Shown: piece by piece, positions 33,093 to 42,445 of the stretch | How the letters are laid out: every line of letters begins with the position of its first letter | Position numbering within the stretch: position 1 is the first letter of the stretch | NCBI RefSeq assembly: GCF_000383955.1 | Contig: NZ_KB913013.1 | Location: 1,283,694 to 1,347,693 of the forward strand | DNA: 64,000 nucleotides | Source of the DNA: Rudanella lutea DSM 19387 | Lineage (GTDB): Bacteria > Bacteroidota > Bacteroidia > Cytophagales > Spirosomataceae | Reading direction: 5' to 3' | Notes under the pieces: model-generated | What the model was told of the DNA's origin: nothing | What the model saw: only the letters and a program-made list of their open reading frames with translations | Databases searched by the model: none | Program-made: the position numbers and the translations under genes

Positions 33093-35618
33093 TTACTCCC
33101 CGCCCCCAATTCGGGCGGGTTTCTGACCGGTGGTGACCGGCTTCGGATTCTTCACGTAGGCATCGAGCCAGCTGTTCATTTCCGACAGCATGTGCAGCAG
33201 CGATTCCTTAGCCGTGTAGCCATGGCTCTCGTAGGGCAGCATCACCAGGCGCGTGGTGGCCCCGAAGCCTTTCAGGGCGTTATAATACCGCTCCGACTGA
33301 ATGGGGTACGTACCGGTGTTGTTGTCGGCCTCGCCATGAATCAGCAACAGGGGCGACTTCATTTTGTCGGCGTTCATAAACGGCGACATTTTGTTATACA
33401 CATCGGGGGCCTGCCAGTACGAACGCTGCTCATTCTGGAAGCCAAAGGGCGTCAGGGTCCGGTTGTAGGCTCCGCTTCGGGCAATACCACCCCGGAATAG
33501 CCGGCTGTGAGTAAGCAGGTTGGCCGTCATAAACGCTCCGTACGAGTGGCCACCAACGCCAACCCGCGTCGAATCGACAACCCCCAGCCGAACACCCTCG
33601 TCGATAGCCGCTTTGGCGCTTGAAACGAGTTGCTCCACGTACGTGTCGTTGGGTTCTTTGTCGCCTTCGCCCACAATCGGAATGCTGGCATTATCCAGAA
33701 TGGCATAGCCCATGGTCACAAACGCAGCCGCGCCCCAATAGCTGATCCGGTTAAACTGGTAGGGCGATCCCGACACCTGTCCGGCGGCATCTTTGCTCTT
33801 GAATTCGGCCGGGTATGCCCACAGGAACGTAGGCAGCGGCCCCTGCTCTTTTTTGTAGCCTGCGGGCAGGTACAGGGTCGCGGTGAGGTCTACGCCATCG
33901 GCACGCTTGTAGCGCAGTTGCTGTTTCTGCGCGCCCTTGAGTTGTGGGTACGGGTGCGGGAAGGTGGTTACCTGCGTCAGGGCAACGGCCTTTTTCCCTT
34001 TCGGATACAGGTTCCGAATGTAGTAGTTCGGGTTTTCGTCGGGTGTCTCGCGGGTGGTCAGCACCAGTCCCTTGGCAGCATCGAGCACACTGATGGGCCG
34101 CTCAAACACAGTAGCGTCAGGACCGGGGTTGCCTGAGCGCCACACGATGCGGTTTTGCTTGGTATTGAGGTTCAGCACACTCACAAACGGCCGGTCGCCC
34201 TCGGGCGATGCTCCCTGCGCATTCACCATCATAATTTCGTTATTAGGCAACAGGTTGAGTACCTGACGGCCATACTCGTTCCGGCGGGTGTCGGGTGTAC
34301 CGGGGTTATTGTAGCGATCTTCGTACGAGCGGTCGAACAGCGGAGTGGCAGCCCAGGTAGTGGGGTTTACCACTTTCGTGATTTCTTTCCGGCTCTGCCA
34401 CCAACGCTCCTGCGCGAGGGCCGTGTTGGCATTGCCCCACTCGAATCCCTCAAACCGGTAGGCAGCCGCATAAATTTCTTTGGGCTCACCCGCAAATGGA
34501 GCCTCCAACAGGTACACCTTGTCGCGGATGTCGGCCTTCACCTTGGGGTCGCCGTTGTCCTGCGCTACAGTGTAGTAGATCGATGCGGGGGCATCGTTGC
34601 GCCAGCCAAACTCACGCGGGCCCGAAGGGGCACCGTCGGGGCTGTAGGGCACATTTTCCTGCAAGGGCCCGTCGTTGAGGGTCTTCACCAGGGCTCCATC
34701 GGCTCCAAACACATCAGTACGCACCGGAAACCGGTAAATCGGCACGAGATACGAGTACGGCTTGTGGTAGGTTTGCACCATCACGTACCGGCCATCGGGC
34801 GAGGGCGAGGCTCCACCGATAATGCCCGGCTGCCCGATAGCCCGCGTGCTGCCGTCAAGGCCCACCCGCATCACCTGACTGGTGGCGTAGTAGGTAAACT
34901 GCACCTCGTCGGACGGGCTTTTGAGCAAATCCTGATACGTCGGGGCTTGTCCGCGCCGACCACCCACGTTTTCCTGCGTGGTGGGGCCTACCGGTACACG
35001 GCTCACCTCAGGGGCCGCCCCGCGACCAGTCGGTATGGCCTTTACAATCAGGCTCCGGCTGTCGGACACCCACTGGTAAGGGCTGCCCAACACACCATTG
35101 AGAGCAATATCGGCTACGCGCCGGGCCGTAGCGGTGGCTACGTCGGCTACGTACAGTTCCATCCGGTTGTCGGTCGAGTTGACAAACGCGATTTTGGTTT
35201 CATCGGGCGACCACTGTACGTTGCTCAGTTGGGCGGGTGATGGCAGCCCCGCAATAGCCGTTTCTGTACCCGCAGGCAGTTTTTTAAGCTTCAGATTGGT
35301 CAGGTACGTAGCCCGGCTGGGGCCGTTGATGGCCGGATTGAGCCGCAAACCCGCCAACCGGAGTTCGGGTTGGGAAAGCTCGGCAATAGTCGGGTTGGCG
35401 GCCCGTTCGAGAATAAGAAGATAGTCATCCGGTCGGCGTTCCGATTTACCCGATACGCTGACCCCCGGCGTGGGCGGCACCGTGACCAGGTCAGCGAGGG
35501 CTTTTGGAGGAGTCTGGTACGATTGGGCCCGCAACGTTCCGGCTGAGAGGAACGCCAGCCCCACGAGCATAGCCAGACGGTTCAAGCGTCGTTCATGAAG
35601 TAAATAAAGCATAGCCAT
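33093..35618 (-). CDS. secreted S9-family (prolyl oligopeptidase-like) serine peptidase
   Basis: 841 residues from the ATG at 35618. A signal region (LAMLVGLAFLSAGTLRAQ) precedes a beta-propeller half (NVQWSPDETKIAFVNSTDNR, PYQWVSDSRSLIVKA, GASPSPDGRYVMVQTY). The C-terminal alpha/beta-hydrolase half has the nucleophile Ser692 in VGGHSYGAFMTANLL, Asp765 in LIHGEADNNTG and His799 in LPYESHGY. It cleaves peptides after a short substrate enters through the propeller, outside the cytoplasm. A -7 element (35636-35643, minus) sits directly before this start, which excludes a longer start at 35648. Confidence 0.92.
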   Translation of the reverse strand: MAMLYLLHERRLNRLAMLVGLAFLSAGTLRAQSYQTPPKALADLVTVPPTPGVSVSGKSERRPDDYLLILERAANPTIAELSQPELRLAGLRLNPAINGPSRATYLTNLKLKKLPAGTETAIAGLPSPAQLSNVQWSPDETKIAFVNSTDNRMELYVADVATATARRVADIALNGVLGSPYQWVSDSRSLIVKAIPTGRGAAPEVSRVPVGPTTQENVGGRRGQAPTYQDLLKSPSDEVQFTYYATSQVMRVGLDGSTRAIGQPGIIGGASPSPDGRYVMVQTYHKPYSYLVPIYRFPVRTDVFGADGALVKTLNDGPLQENVPYSPDGAPSGPREFGWRNDAPASIYYTVAQDNGDPKVKADIRDKVYLLEAPFAGEPKEIYAAAYRFEGFEWGNANTALAQERWWQSRKEITKVVNPTTWAATPLFDRSYEDRYNNPGTPDTRRNEYGRQVLNLLPNNEIMMVNAQGASPEGDRPFVSVLNLNTKQNRIVWRSGNPGPDATVFERPISVLDAAKGLVLTTRETPDENPNYYIRNLYPKGKKAVALTQVTTFPHPYPQLKGAQKQQLRYKRADGVDLTATLYLPAGYKKEQGPLPTFLWAYPAEFKSKDAAGQVSGSPYQFNRISYWGAAAFVTMGYAILDNASIPIVGEGDKEPNDTYVEQLVSSAKAAIDEGVRLGVVDSTRVGVGGHSYGAFMTANLLTHSRLFRGGIARSGAYNRTLTPFGFQNEQRSYWQAPDVYNKMSPFMNADKMKSPLLLIHGEADNNTGTYPIQSERYYNALKGFGATTRLVMLPYESHGYTAKESLLHMLSEMNSWLDAYVKNPKPVTTGQKPARIGGGE

Positions 35619-35635
35619 GTAGTTAACAATTCCCT

Positions 35636-35643
35636 CAAAAATA
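35636..35643 (-). promoter_or_regulatory. -7 element of the S9 peptidase gene
   Basis: On the minus strand TATTTTTG is an exact TAnnTTTG 17 bases before the start codon at 35618. A -33 TTTG lies closer than usual, so only the -7 box is confident. Confidence 0.4.
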
Positions 35644-35747
35644 CGCACTCAGCAAAGTTTTTTATAACCGCTGCCCCCCTTTCCGGCGTTACTTTCTGAG
35701 GAATGGAGCCATTTTTGCTCCGCGTACTGTTTATATGACCCGTGATC

Positions 35748-36623
35748 ATGAATCGCTCGTATCTCTTTCTTGGAATTGTCCTACTTGCCACAAACTGTAA
35801 ACTGCCGGGGGTATCGCCGAGTAGCACGGCTCAGTTTAGCTCCGACCCGGTTGCGGTGGGCATTCAACCCGGCCAAATTGACGAGGCATCGGGGATGGTG
35901 GATAGCCGAAGCATGCCGGGTAACCTTTGGGTGCATCAGGATAGCGGCAGCCCAACCGAGCTTTCACTCCTCGGCCACGACGGTAAAGTGAAAGGAAAGA
36001 TGGCGGTCCCGAATGCGCAGAATATCGACTGGGAAGACATGAGCAGTGGCCCCGGTCCACAGAATAACCGCAACTACCTGTACATCGGCGATATTGGCGA
36101 CAACAACGGTGAGCACCCCACGCGGGTCATTTATCGGTTTCCAGAGCCGGGGAGCCTGACCGAGCCCATTAGGCAGGTGGAACGCATCAACTACCGCTAT
36201 CCCGATGGGCCGCGCGATGCGGAAGCTCTGTTTGTAGACCCGCAAACAAAGGATATTTACATTGTCTCGAAACGGGAGTCGCGGGTGCATCTGTACCGGC
36301 TCAAGTACCCTCAGGACATCAACGTGGTTACGGTAGCCGAAGCCCTGGGCGAAATTCCGATTTCGGTGGTGACGGGCGCGGGCATATCGAGCGACGGCAC
36401 CGAAATTCTGCTCCGTACCTACACCAACATTCTGTATTACAAACGGAGCGAGGGGCAGTCGGTAGCCGATGCCCTGCAACGGCAAAACGGCCGGGCTCTC
36501 CCCTACCGGCTTGAGCCACAAGGCGAAGCCGTTTGCTTTGACCGGGAAAACAAAGGGTATTACACGCTGAGCGAGCGGTTCAACTCGCCGGCCGTATCAC
36601 TGTTCTATTACGCACGAAAATGA
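35748..36623 (+). CDS. lipoprotein with probable beta-propeller fold
   Basis: 291 residues. The signal peptide MNRSYLFLGIVLLATNC ends in a lipobox. The rest has repeated strand-turn units typical of a propeller or SdiA-regulated/phytase-like fold. Examples are IDEASGMVDSRSMPGNLWVH, QNIDWEDMSSGPGPQNNRNY, LYIGDIGDNNGEHPTRVIYR, DAEALFVDPQTKDIYIVSKR and PQGEAVCFDRENKGYYTLSE. Acidic residues after strands (DIGDN, DAEAL) suggest metal-binding loops. The function is not known. The stop codon overlaps the start of the next gene (ATGA), so the two are translationally coupled, although no functional link with a carotenoid enzyme is evident. Confidence 0.7.
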   Translation: MNRSYLFLGIVLLATNCKLPGVSPSSTAQFSSDPVAVGIQPGQIDEASGMVDSRSMPGNLWVHQDSGSPTELSLLGHDGKVKGKMAVPNAQNIDWEDMSSGPGPQNNRNYLYIGDIGDNNGEHPTRVIYRFPEPGSLTEPIRQVERINYRYPDGPRDAEALFVDPQTKDIYIVSKRESRVHLYRLKYPQDINVVTVAEALGEIPISVVTGAGISSDGTEILLRTYTNILYYKRSEGQSVADALQRQNGRALPYRLEPQGEAVCFDRENKGYYTLSERFNSPAVSLFYYARK

Positions 36624-38146
36624 AAACGGCGGCTGTGATTGGCGCCGGTATTGGGGGCATTGCGGCCTCTATCCGGCTGGCGGTCAAAGGGTATGAGGTC
36701 CATGTATTTGAAGCCAACGAGTACCCCGGCGGTAAGCTATCTACATTTGATGTCGAGGGAACCTCAGGCACGTACCGCTTCGACGCGGGCCCGTCTTTGT
36801 TTACCCTGCCCCATTTGGTCGAAGAGCTGTTCCGGCTCGCGGGGGAGAACCCCGCCGACCATTTTGAGTACCTCCGCCTGCCCGAAATCTGTCGGTATTT
36901 CTGGGACGACGGCACCCGGCTGACGGCTTGGGCCGATACCGATGCGTTTGCGCAGGAAGTAGAAACCAAACTGGGCGAACCGGCCCATCGGGTCACCGAT
37001 TTCCTGAAAGACAGCGCCTTTAAATACGAGGTTACCGACGGGTTGTTCCTGCACGATTCGCTGCATAAGGCCGGCACGTGGCTCAACCGCAAGGCACTGC
37101 GCGGTTACCTCAACCTGCCCCGGCTGGGGGTATTTGGCACCATGAACGGCGCGAACAAGCGGGCTTTTGAGCATCCGAAACTCGTGCAGCTGTTTAACCG
37201 CTATGCGACCTACAACGGCTCAGACCCGTATCAGACTCCGGCTCTGCTCAACATCATTCCGCATCTGGAGTACAACATCGGGGCTTTTTTCCCGAAACAG
37301 GGGATGGTAAGTATCACCAACTCGCTCGTGAAGCTGGCCGAACGGCAGGGTGTACACTTTCATTTCAGCACACCGGTTGAGGAAATTGCGGTCGAGAACG
37401 GCCGGGCGATTGGGGTTAAAATAGGTAGAGGAGGAAAGGGAGAAGAGGGAGAAGGCCGCAAAGTTACACCCCTTTCGTCCCCTTCCTCCCTTTTGCCCTT
37501 CTCCCGCATCGTCTCCAACATGGACGTGACGCCCACCTACCGGCGACTTATGCCTACCCAACCTGCCCCCGAACGGACGTTGCGGCAACCCCGCTCGTCG
37601 TCGGGCCTGATTTTTTACTGGGGTATCCGACGGACATTTCCGGAGCTGGACATGCACAACATTTTCTTCTCCAACGATTACCGTACCGAGTTCGATTACC
37701 TCTTCAACAAACGCGACCGGCTTTACGAGGACCCGACGGTGTACGTCAATATTACCTCAAAAAACAAGCCCGACGATGCCCCACCGGGTTGCGAAAACTG
37801 GTTTATTCTGCTCAACGCCCCCGCCAATGAAGGGCAAGACTGGGACACTATCATCGCCCAAACCCGGCAAGACGTAATTCGGAAATTGAGCCATAATCTT
37901 GGGGTTGACGTAGGGGCGCTGATCGAGTGCGAGGCTATTCTGGACCCGCGCACCATCGAAGCCCGAACTTCGTCGGCACAGGGCGCCCTGTACGGCACCG
38001 CGTCGAACAACCGGTTTGCGGCTTTCCTGCGGCACCCCAACTTTTCGAGCCGGATCGACAACCTGTACTTTGTGGGCGGTAGCGTACATCCGGGCGGAGG
38101 TATTCCGCTCTGCCTGCTCTCGGCCAAAATCGCGACGGAATTGTGA
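36620..38146 (+). CDS. phytoene desaturase-like FAD oxidoreductase (CrtI family)
   Basis: 508 residues. The N-terminal dinucleotide fold (AAVIGAGIGGIAASIRLAVK, EVHVFEANEYPGGKLSTF) and the substrate-side motif RFDAGPSLFTLPHLVEELF are typical. The C-terminal FAD motif is NLYFVGGSVHPGGGIPLCLL. The family desaturates or isomerises carotenoid precursors at the membrane; Bacteroidota often carry several paralogues (CrtI, CrtD), and which one this is cannot be decided. No other carotenoid gene is nearby. Residues about 269-295 (GRGGKGEEGEGRKVTPLSSP and seven more) are low complexity. They coincide exactly with a purine/pyrimidine palindrome of the type otherwise found between genes here. The flanking sequence GVKI...RIVSNMDVTPTYRR would join smoothly without it. 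Confidence 0.88.
   Translation: MKTAAVIGAGIGGIAASIRLAVKGYEVHVFEANEYPGGKLSTFDVEGTSGTYRFDAGPSLFTLPHLVEELFRLAGENPADHFEYLRLPEICRYFWDDGTRLTAWADTDAFAQEVETKLGEPAHRVTDFLKDSAFKYEVTDGLFLHDSLHKAGTWLNRKALRGYLNLPRLGVFGTMNGANKRAFEHPKLVQLFNRYATYNGSDPYQTPALLNIIPHLEYNIGAFFPKQGMVSITNSLVKLAERQGVHFHFSTPVEEIAVENGRAIGVKIGRGGKGEEGEGRKVTPLSSPSSLLPFSRIVSNMDVTPTYRRLMPTQPAPERTLRQPRSSSGLIFYWGIRRTFPELDMHNIFFSNDYRTEFDYLFNKRDRLYEDPTVYVNITSKNKPDDAPPGCENWFILLNAPANEGQDWDTIIAQTRQDVIRKLSHNLGVDVGALIECEAILDPRTIEARTSSAQGALYGTASNNRFAAFLRHPNFSSRIDNLYFVGGSVHPGGGIPLCLLSAKIATEL
37424..37506. repeat. palindromic element inserted in frame in a coding sequence
   Basis: Purine words (GAGGAGGAAAGGGAGAAG, AGGGAGAAGG) at 37424-37455 face pyrimidine words (CCCCTTTCGTCCCCTTCC, TCCCTTTTGCCCTTCTCCC) at 37469-37506. 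It is the same family as the elements on both sides of accA. About 81 bases, 27 codons, no stop in the gene's frame. Confidence 0.75.
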
Positions 38147-38205
38147 GCAACAAACAGGGGACAATAAACCGTTGATAATGAGACGGGCATGGAACGTAAC
38201 CGGTC

Positions 38206-40125
38206 TTATTTGGTGGCTACTTCCTGTTTCACGAGAACGACCTGTAGTTTATCATGCCTTGCCACTTTTCGCCGGAAATCGACCCACTCGACATAAGCCG
38301 AAGCCGGATGACGCCCCCGCCGAATCGTGATCCGACGCATGTACAACAGCCGACCATCTTTCAAACTGACCTGAGCCGCGTAATCGCCAAATTTTGCGTT
38401 CAGGCTGACCGGCGCGGGTATGAATTCGGGCGTGTACGAGGCCGGGAGCTGGTAGCTTACGGTATCGGTATCCTGCCAATCCCAGTTAGCATCGAGGTCC
38501 AGCTCGAACTGCCGGGGGGCCGACGCCGGTGTAACCGGATCGAGTACCGACATTAGGTTGAGTGGCAAAAACAAACGCGTTCCGCTTGGTATAGCCCATT
38601 TTCGAACCGATAGTGTCAGATTCTCCGCTACGGCCGGAATCGGGGTGCGGTGTTCGGTCAGCGAAAATTTGGTCAGTTCATAATTAGGGATCCCAATGCG
38701 CTCCAGCAACCAGGTACGCTGCTCGGTTTGGCTCTTGCTGACCAACGCCTGAGCACGGCTCTCCTGCTGAATACCGGTGTACAGGTTACGGGCCTCGGCG
38801 GTGGCGTTGCCGTCGGCAGTCAGCACCACATCAATACGCCGAACCTGCCGGTTATCGGTGGGCTTGTACTGCCGGGTTTGGGTCAGTTTGCCCCCATCGG
38901 GCGTAATGAGCAGCACATGCCGATTTCCCGTAAATGTACCGTTGTAGCCCATCACTCCGCTTTGGTCAGTACATTCGAGGTAAAGCGTATCCCGATTATT
39001 GGGTACACACAGAATTACGTGATTGAACTGAAAGCTGGGAAAATCGGTGCGGATGTCGGGGGCACCATTGCCGGCCCGAACCAGCGCGTCAATTGCCTGA
39101 ATACCAGCCGCTTTGAGCAACGCTCTGGTGTAGTTGGTCAAGGCTTTACAGTCGCCATATTGGGTATCAGCTACTTTACCGGCCTCAATGGTTTGCCAGC
39201 CACCGATACCCAACTGTACGCTTACGTAGCGCGTAGTTTGCTGCACCAGCTCGTACACTTTTTTGATCTTACCCAACGCGGTTGGTTCGTTGGCGGTGAG
39301 TTGCACAACCCGTTGACGGAGGGTCTCGGGAATTTGGTCACGATCACGGTTGAGGAGGTAGTAGAACCGCCCCAGGTCACCCCAGGACAGAATTGTACCG
39401 GTGTATCCCTGCACTTCGAAAGTTGTTGGGGCGGTGTACACTGTGGGTAATAGCTCTGAGGTAGGCGGGGCCATAGGCTCTGGTTTCAGAGCAGACTGGT
39501 TCTGAATCGTCCAGCGATACACCGTCTGCTGGCTACCCGCTACGCGCTCAACCGGCGTTTTCATATTCACCTCCTTATAACGCAGCGGCATGTTGGCCTG
39601 CATGGCTACGCTCAACGTTGCCTTCTCCACCGATACGTTTTCGTCGGGCTGCGGTGTCCAGGTAGGGTAAAACATCAGGTTGCGCTCCGTAGTCTCGTAC
39701 ACAAACTCAACCGTGTACGGGTAAGAGGGCTGACGCGGAAAAACAGCTTGTTTCAGTCGGTTATCGGTCAAAAAGCTAACGCCATCATAGGCACTCAGGT
39801 CGTCAATATCAGCTTTCTTGAGCTTTTTGATCAAATTGCCGTCGGCACTATACAAAGCCCCCCAGATATCGTCGATGCGCGACAGTTTATCGTAGCGTAC
39901 CACCAGTTGCGCCTGATCGTCGCCCTTGGCGTCGAGTACGGTCACCACGGTTCGAACCCGGTGGGTAGCTTCACCGGGCGATTTAACCGTGAATACCGTT
40001 TCGTGCCGTCGGATTACCGCATGGGCGTCTGTGAGCAGCGGAGCCGGGATAACCGACGCCCGGTACTCGTCCTGAGCCACTCCCAGCGTCGGGAGCGTCA
40101 ACAGCCATAGTAGCAGTTTTTTCAT
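38206..40125 (-). CDS. exported DUF3857/transglutaminase-like protein, catalytic triad intact
   Basis: 639 residues with a signal peptide (MKKLLLWLLTLPTLGVAQ). The N-terminal DUF3857 domain (residues about 40-230, KGDDQAQLVVRYDKLSRIDD) is followed by a transglutaminase-like core. The triad is Cys326 (TQYGDCKALTNYTRALLKAA), His369 (FQFNHVILCV) and Asp387 (LYLECTDQSG). A C-terminal beta domain (about 440-640) follows. Proteins of this architecture are common in Bacteroidota and may act as cysteine proteases or cross-linkers in the periplasm; no substrate is known. The paralogue at 40128 lies 2 bases upstream on the same strand. Confidence 0.85.
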   Translation of the reverse strand: MKKLLLWLLTLPTLGVAQDEYRASVIPAPLLTDAHAVIRRHETVFTVKSPGEATHRVRTVVTVLDAKGDDQAQLVVRYDKLSRIDDIWGALYSADGNLIKKLKKADIDDLSAYDGVSFLTDNRLKQAVFPRQPSYPYTVEFVYETTERNLMFYPTWTPQPDENVSVEKATLSVAMQANMPLRYKEVNMKTPVERVAGSQQTVYRWTIQNQSALKPEPMAPPTSELLPTVYTAPTTFEVQGYTGTILSWGDLGRFYYLLNRDRDQIPETLRQRVVQLTANEPTALGKIKKVYELVQQTTRYVSVQLGIGGWQTIEAGKVADTQYGDCKALTNYTRALLKAAGIQAIDALVRAGNGAPDIRTDFPSFQFNHVILCVPNNRDTLYLECTDQSGVMGYNGTFTGNRHVLLITPDGGKLTQTRQYKPTDNRQVRRIDVVLTADGNATAEARNLYTGIQQESRAQALVSKSQTEQRTWLLERIGIPNYELTKFSLTEHRTPIPAVAENLTLSVRKWAIPSGTRLFLPLNLMSVLDPVTPASAPRQFELDLDANWDWQDTDTVSYQLPASYTPEFIPAPVSLNAKFGDYAAQVSLKDGRLLYMRRITIRRGRHPASAYVEWVDFRRKVARHDKLQVVLVKQEVATK

Positions 40126-40127
40126 AT

Positions 40128-42158
40128 CTATTTTTTAGCTACTTCGCCCCGCTTCAGCACCACGCGTTCGGCGTGTTTGGTCACGATCAACGCAAACAAT
40201 TCCCGCAAAGCCCCGTACTCTTCGGCATTGTAGATCGGCTTACGCAGCGACACCCGGCTCACCACCTGTAGCTGATTACCCGTGTGCGAAACCTGATACG
40301 AAAACCGGCCGGCTTTATCAGGCAGGCTAATGACGGCGGCTTTGGGTAGTTCTTCAACCACAAATCCCTGTGGCAGCGTGTACGTTGCCATGAACGCTTC
40401 TTCAATGGGCGCGCCAAAGTCGACCGGGTAGAGCCGTGTTTTTTCTTTGAACGGATTTTGTGTGCGCCCCTCGGTCAGCATGGGGTTCAGATAGATACGG
40501 TCACCAGCTTCGGTGTACGCATCAGCAATAACCAGCGTGTGATTGGTTTCAAACGCGGCAGCCGGGTTGCTAACGCCCGTAATTTCGGAGGCTGAGAGTT
40601 GCCAGTTGGGCCGCTTTTTTTGAATCTGCTCTAGGTATTTTGCTTCACCTTCTGTCTGATAAACCGACCGGGCACTCCAGCCGCTATAACCGCCCCGCGA
40701 GTGTTTTAATGTCCCCTTGACCTCGCCATCGTCGGCTATGGTAAACTGGCCTGATGTTAGCTCGGTGTCTCGCTCGGTGGGCAACAACGATACAAACCGG
40801 CTCTTTTGATCGGGGGCAACCAGCCGCCCTGTTTGGTTGAGACAGCGCGTGGGTAGCATACCCATCTTGATAAAGGGATCGGTGGCGTCGAGCAGAATCT
40901 CCTGCCCGTTGGTATTTACATGGGCCACTACATAGTCAAACTGACGCAAGAGGGCATATTCCTCCATCATCCGCCCGTGCGAACGAGTACTCAGAATAAC
41001 CGGGTTCACGTCGAAATCGAGCTCACGCAACAGGGAAATCAACAATAAGTTAATATCGCCCGCGTCGCCTTTTTTCGCTTCAAATATCTTCTTGGCGTTG
41101 TTGCACGAGTAGCTGTTAGTCCCGTCCCATTTTATCGACTTCCGTACATAATCGTACGCAGCCGACAACCGGGCGAGGGAGTCGGTGGGGTTTTGCGAAC
41201 GAATCAACGTAGCAACATCGCGTAGAAAAGGGGCTTTCTTGATTTGGTTCCCAAACCAATCTGCCGCCAGGAGGGTCTTGTCCGTGGTTTGCCAGCTAAC
41301 GGTAAAATCCTTAATCAGCCCATTCGGAATCTGCACTTTAGCCAGCTCAAACTCAACTTTCGACGTATAATCCTCTGGCGTCGTAATGTACTCCTCACTT
41401 TTAAAGGCCGGCACATTGGCCATTGCAAAATGATACACAATTGCGCGAGTATCTGGGACGCCGGGCAGCAAGTTCATCGACACTGAGCTTTGTTTTTGCT
41501 CGGTCAGCCCCAAGTAGCCCCCCATTATGATTTTGTAATAAAAATAGTCGGGTATTGTAATGTTGAATTCGCTCCACCGAACCGGAATTTTTTCCTGAAA
41601 CACCCAATTCCGGGGGTTATACGCCACATTAAACGGTGTTTGTACCACGTACCGGTACTCAATGATAGAGCCTTCGCGCACGTTGGGCAGGGTGAATTTT
41701 TCGAGCACAATTTTATCACTCACGCGCTCACTTGCGATGCCCGCACGGGTAAGCTTGTCGGTGGTTACTTCCTGCCCGTTGAGGTTGTACGTATAGCCAT
41801 CTATACCCACCATCTGTTCACGTTCGGCCCCCTCACCTTTCAACATGGGTACCTCAACCGTGCCCCGGTCCAATGCCGATTTTTTCAAGATTCTGATACG
41901 TCGGTGCCGGGTAAGCTCCATTATAAAGGCGTTGTTCCGCAAATCGAACCGGACATTACCGTAATCATACAGAACCTCAGCCTCGGCAGTGGAGTCGAGC
42001 CCGGTAGCTGCGGGGGTAAAGTCGGCCGCTGTAGCCCGACCTAACTTAACCGTCGGTGCCTGAGTGGGTGTCGTTTGTGCCAGGGAGGTCTTGGTACCAA
42101 GAAAGCAGGTACTCAGCAGGGTCATTACCCATACCAGTTTATAAAGGTGGGCGTTCAT
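40128..42158 (-). CDS. exported DUF3857/transglutaminase-like protein lacking the catalytic Cys
   Basis: 676 residues from the ATG at 42158, giving the signal peptide YKLVWVMTLLSTCFLGTKTS LAQ. A DUF3857 domain (YDYGNVRFDLRNNAFIMELT, REGSIIEYRYVVQTPFN) precedes a transglutaminase-like core. The Cys position is Ala366 (EAKKGDAGDINLLLISLLRE), while the equivalent His413 (YVVAHVNTNGQ) and Asp427 (LLDATDPF) remain. So the fold is probably kept without transglutaminase/protease chemistry, perhaps for binding. It is followed 2 bases later by the intact paralogue at 38206, making a tight pair. Cys-less members of this family are known in Bacteroidota. Confidence 0.85.
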   Translation of the reverse strand: MNAHLYKLVWVMTLLSTCFLGTKTSLAQTTPTQAPTVKLGRATAADFTPAATGLDSTAEAEVLYDYGNVRFDLRNNAFIMELTRHRRIRILKKSALDRGTVEVPMLKGEGAEREQMVGIDGYTYNLNGQEVTTDKLTRAGIASERVSDKIVLEKFTLPNVREGSIIEYRYVVQTPFNVAYNPRNWVFQEKIPVRWSEFNITIPDYFYYKIIMGGYLGLTEQKQSSVSMNLLPGVPDTRAIVYHFAMANVPAFKSEEYITTPEDYTSKVEFELAKVQIPNGLIKDFTVSWQTTDKTLLAADWFGNQIKKAPFLRDVATLIRSQNPTDSLARLSAAYDYVRKSIKWDGTNSYSCNNAKKIFEAKKGDAGDINLLLISLLRELDFDVNPVILSTRSHGRMMEEYALLRQFDYVVAHVNTNGQEILLDATDPFIKMGMLPTRCLNQTGRLVAPDQKSRFVSLLPTERDTELTSGQFTIADDGEVKGTLKHSRGGYSGWSARSVYQTEGEAKYLEQIQKKRPNWQLSASEITGVSNPAAAFETNHTLVIADAYTEAGDRIYLNPMLTEGRTQNPFKEKTRLYPVDFGAPIEEAFMATYTLPQGFVVEELPKAAVISLPDKAGRFSYQVSHTGNQLQVVSRVSLRKPIYNAEEYGALRELFALIVTKHAERVVLKRGEVAKK

Positions 42159-42357
42159 TTTGTGTTGATATAGTTTAGTTCGAAATATAAGGAAAGTATA
42201 ATTTGAGGTACAAATGGAGCAAAAAATAAATTGAATTATGGACAACGTAATCCATAAACATGTATCAGCTTGTGCCAAAAGCTCCATGTCCTTACGGCAT
42301 CAACCCCATACCCAGACCCTAATTCAGTCAATGCGGTAACCGTGGCCCGTTTGTGCG

Positions 42358-42365
42358 TACTTTTG
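42358..42365 (+). promoter_or_regulatory. -7 element of the antiporter gene
   Basis: TACTTTTG is an exact TAnnTTTG, 80 bases before the start at 42446. A TTTG lies only 6 bases upstream, so the -33 box is uncertain. Confidence 0.38.
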
Positions 42366-42410
42366 TCGAATCCCACCACAAACCACCCCTTGCTGGTCAT
42401 CGATACCTAT

Positions 42411-42443
42411 TGGTTGTTCCCTGTTACCTGTTCGTTGTTCGCT
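42411..42443. repeat. half-element of the GTGAACAACGAACA word family
   Basis: The words GGTTGTTCC, CTGTTACCTGTTCG and TTGTTCGC run up to the antiporter start codon. CTGTTCGTTGTTC (42428-42440) is found exactly at 57370-57382 in the palindrome there. Confidence 0.55.
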
Positions 42444-42445
42444 GA

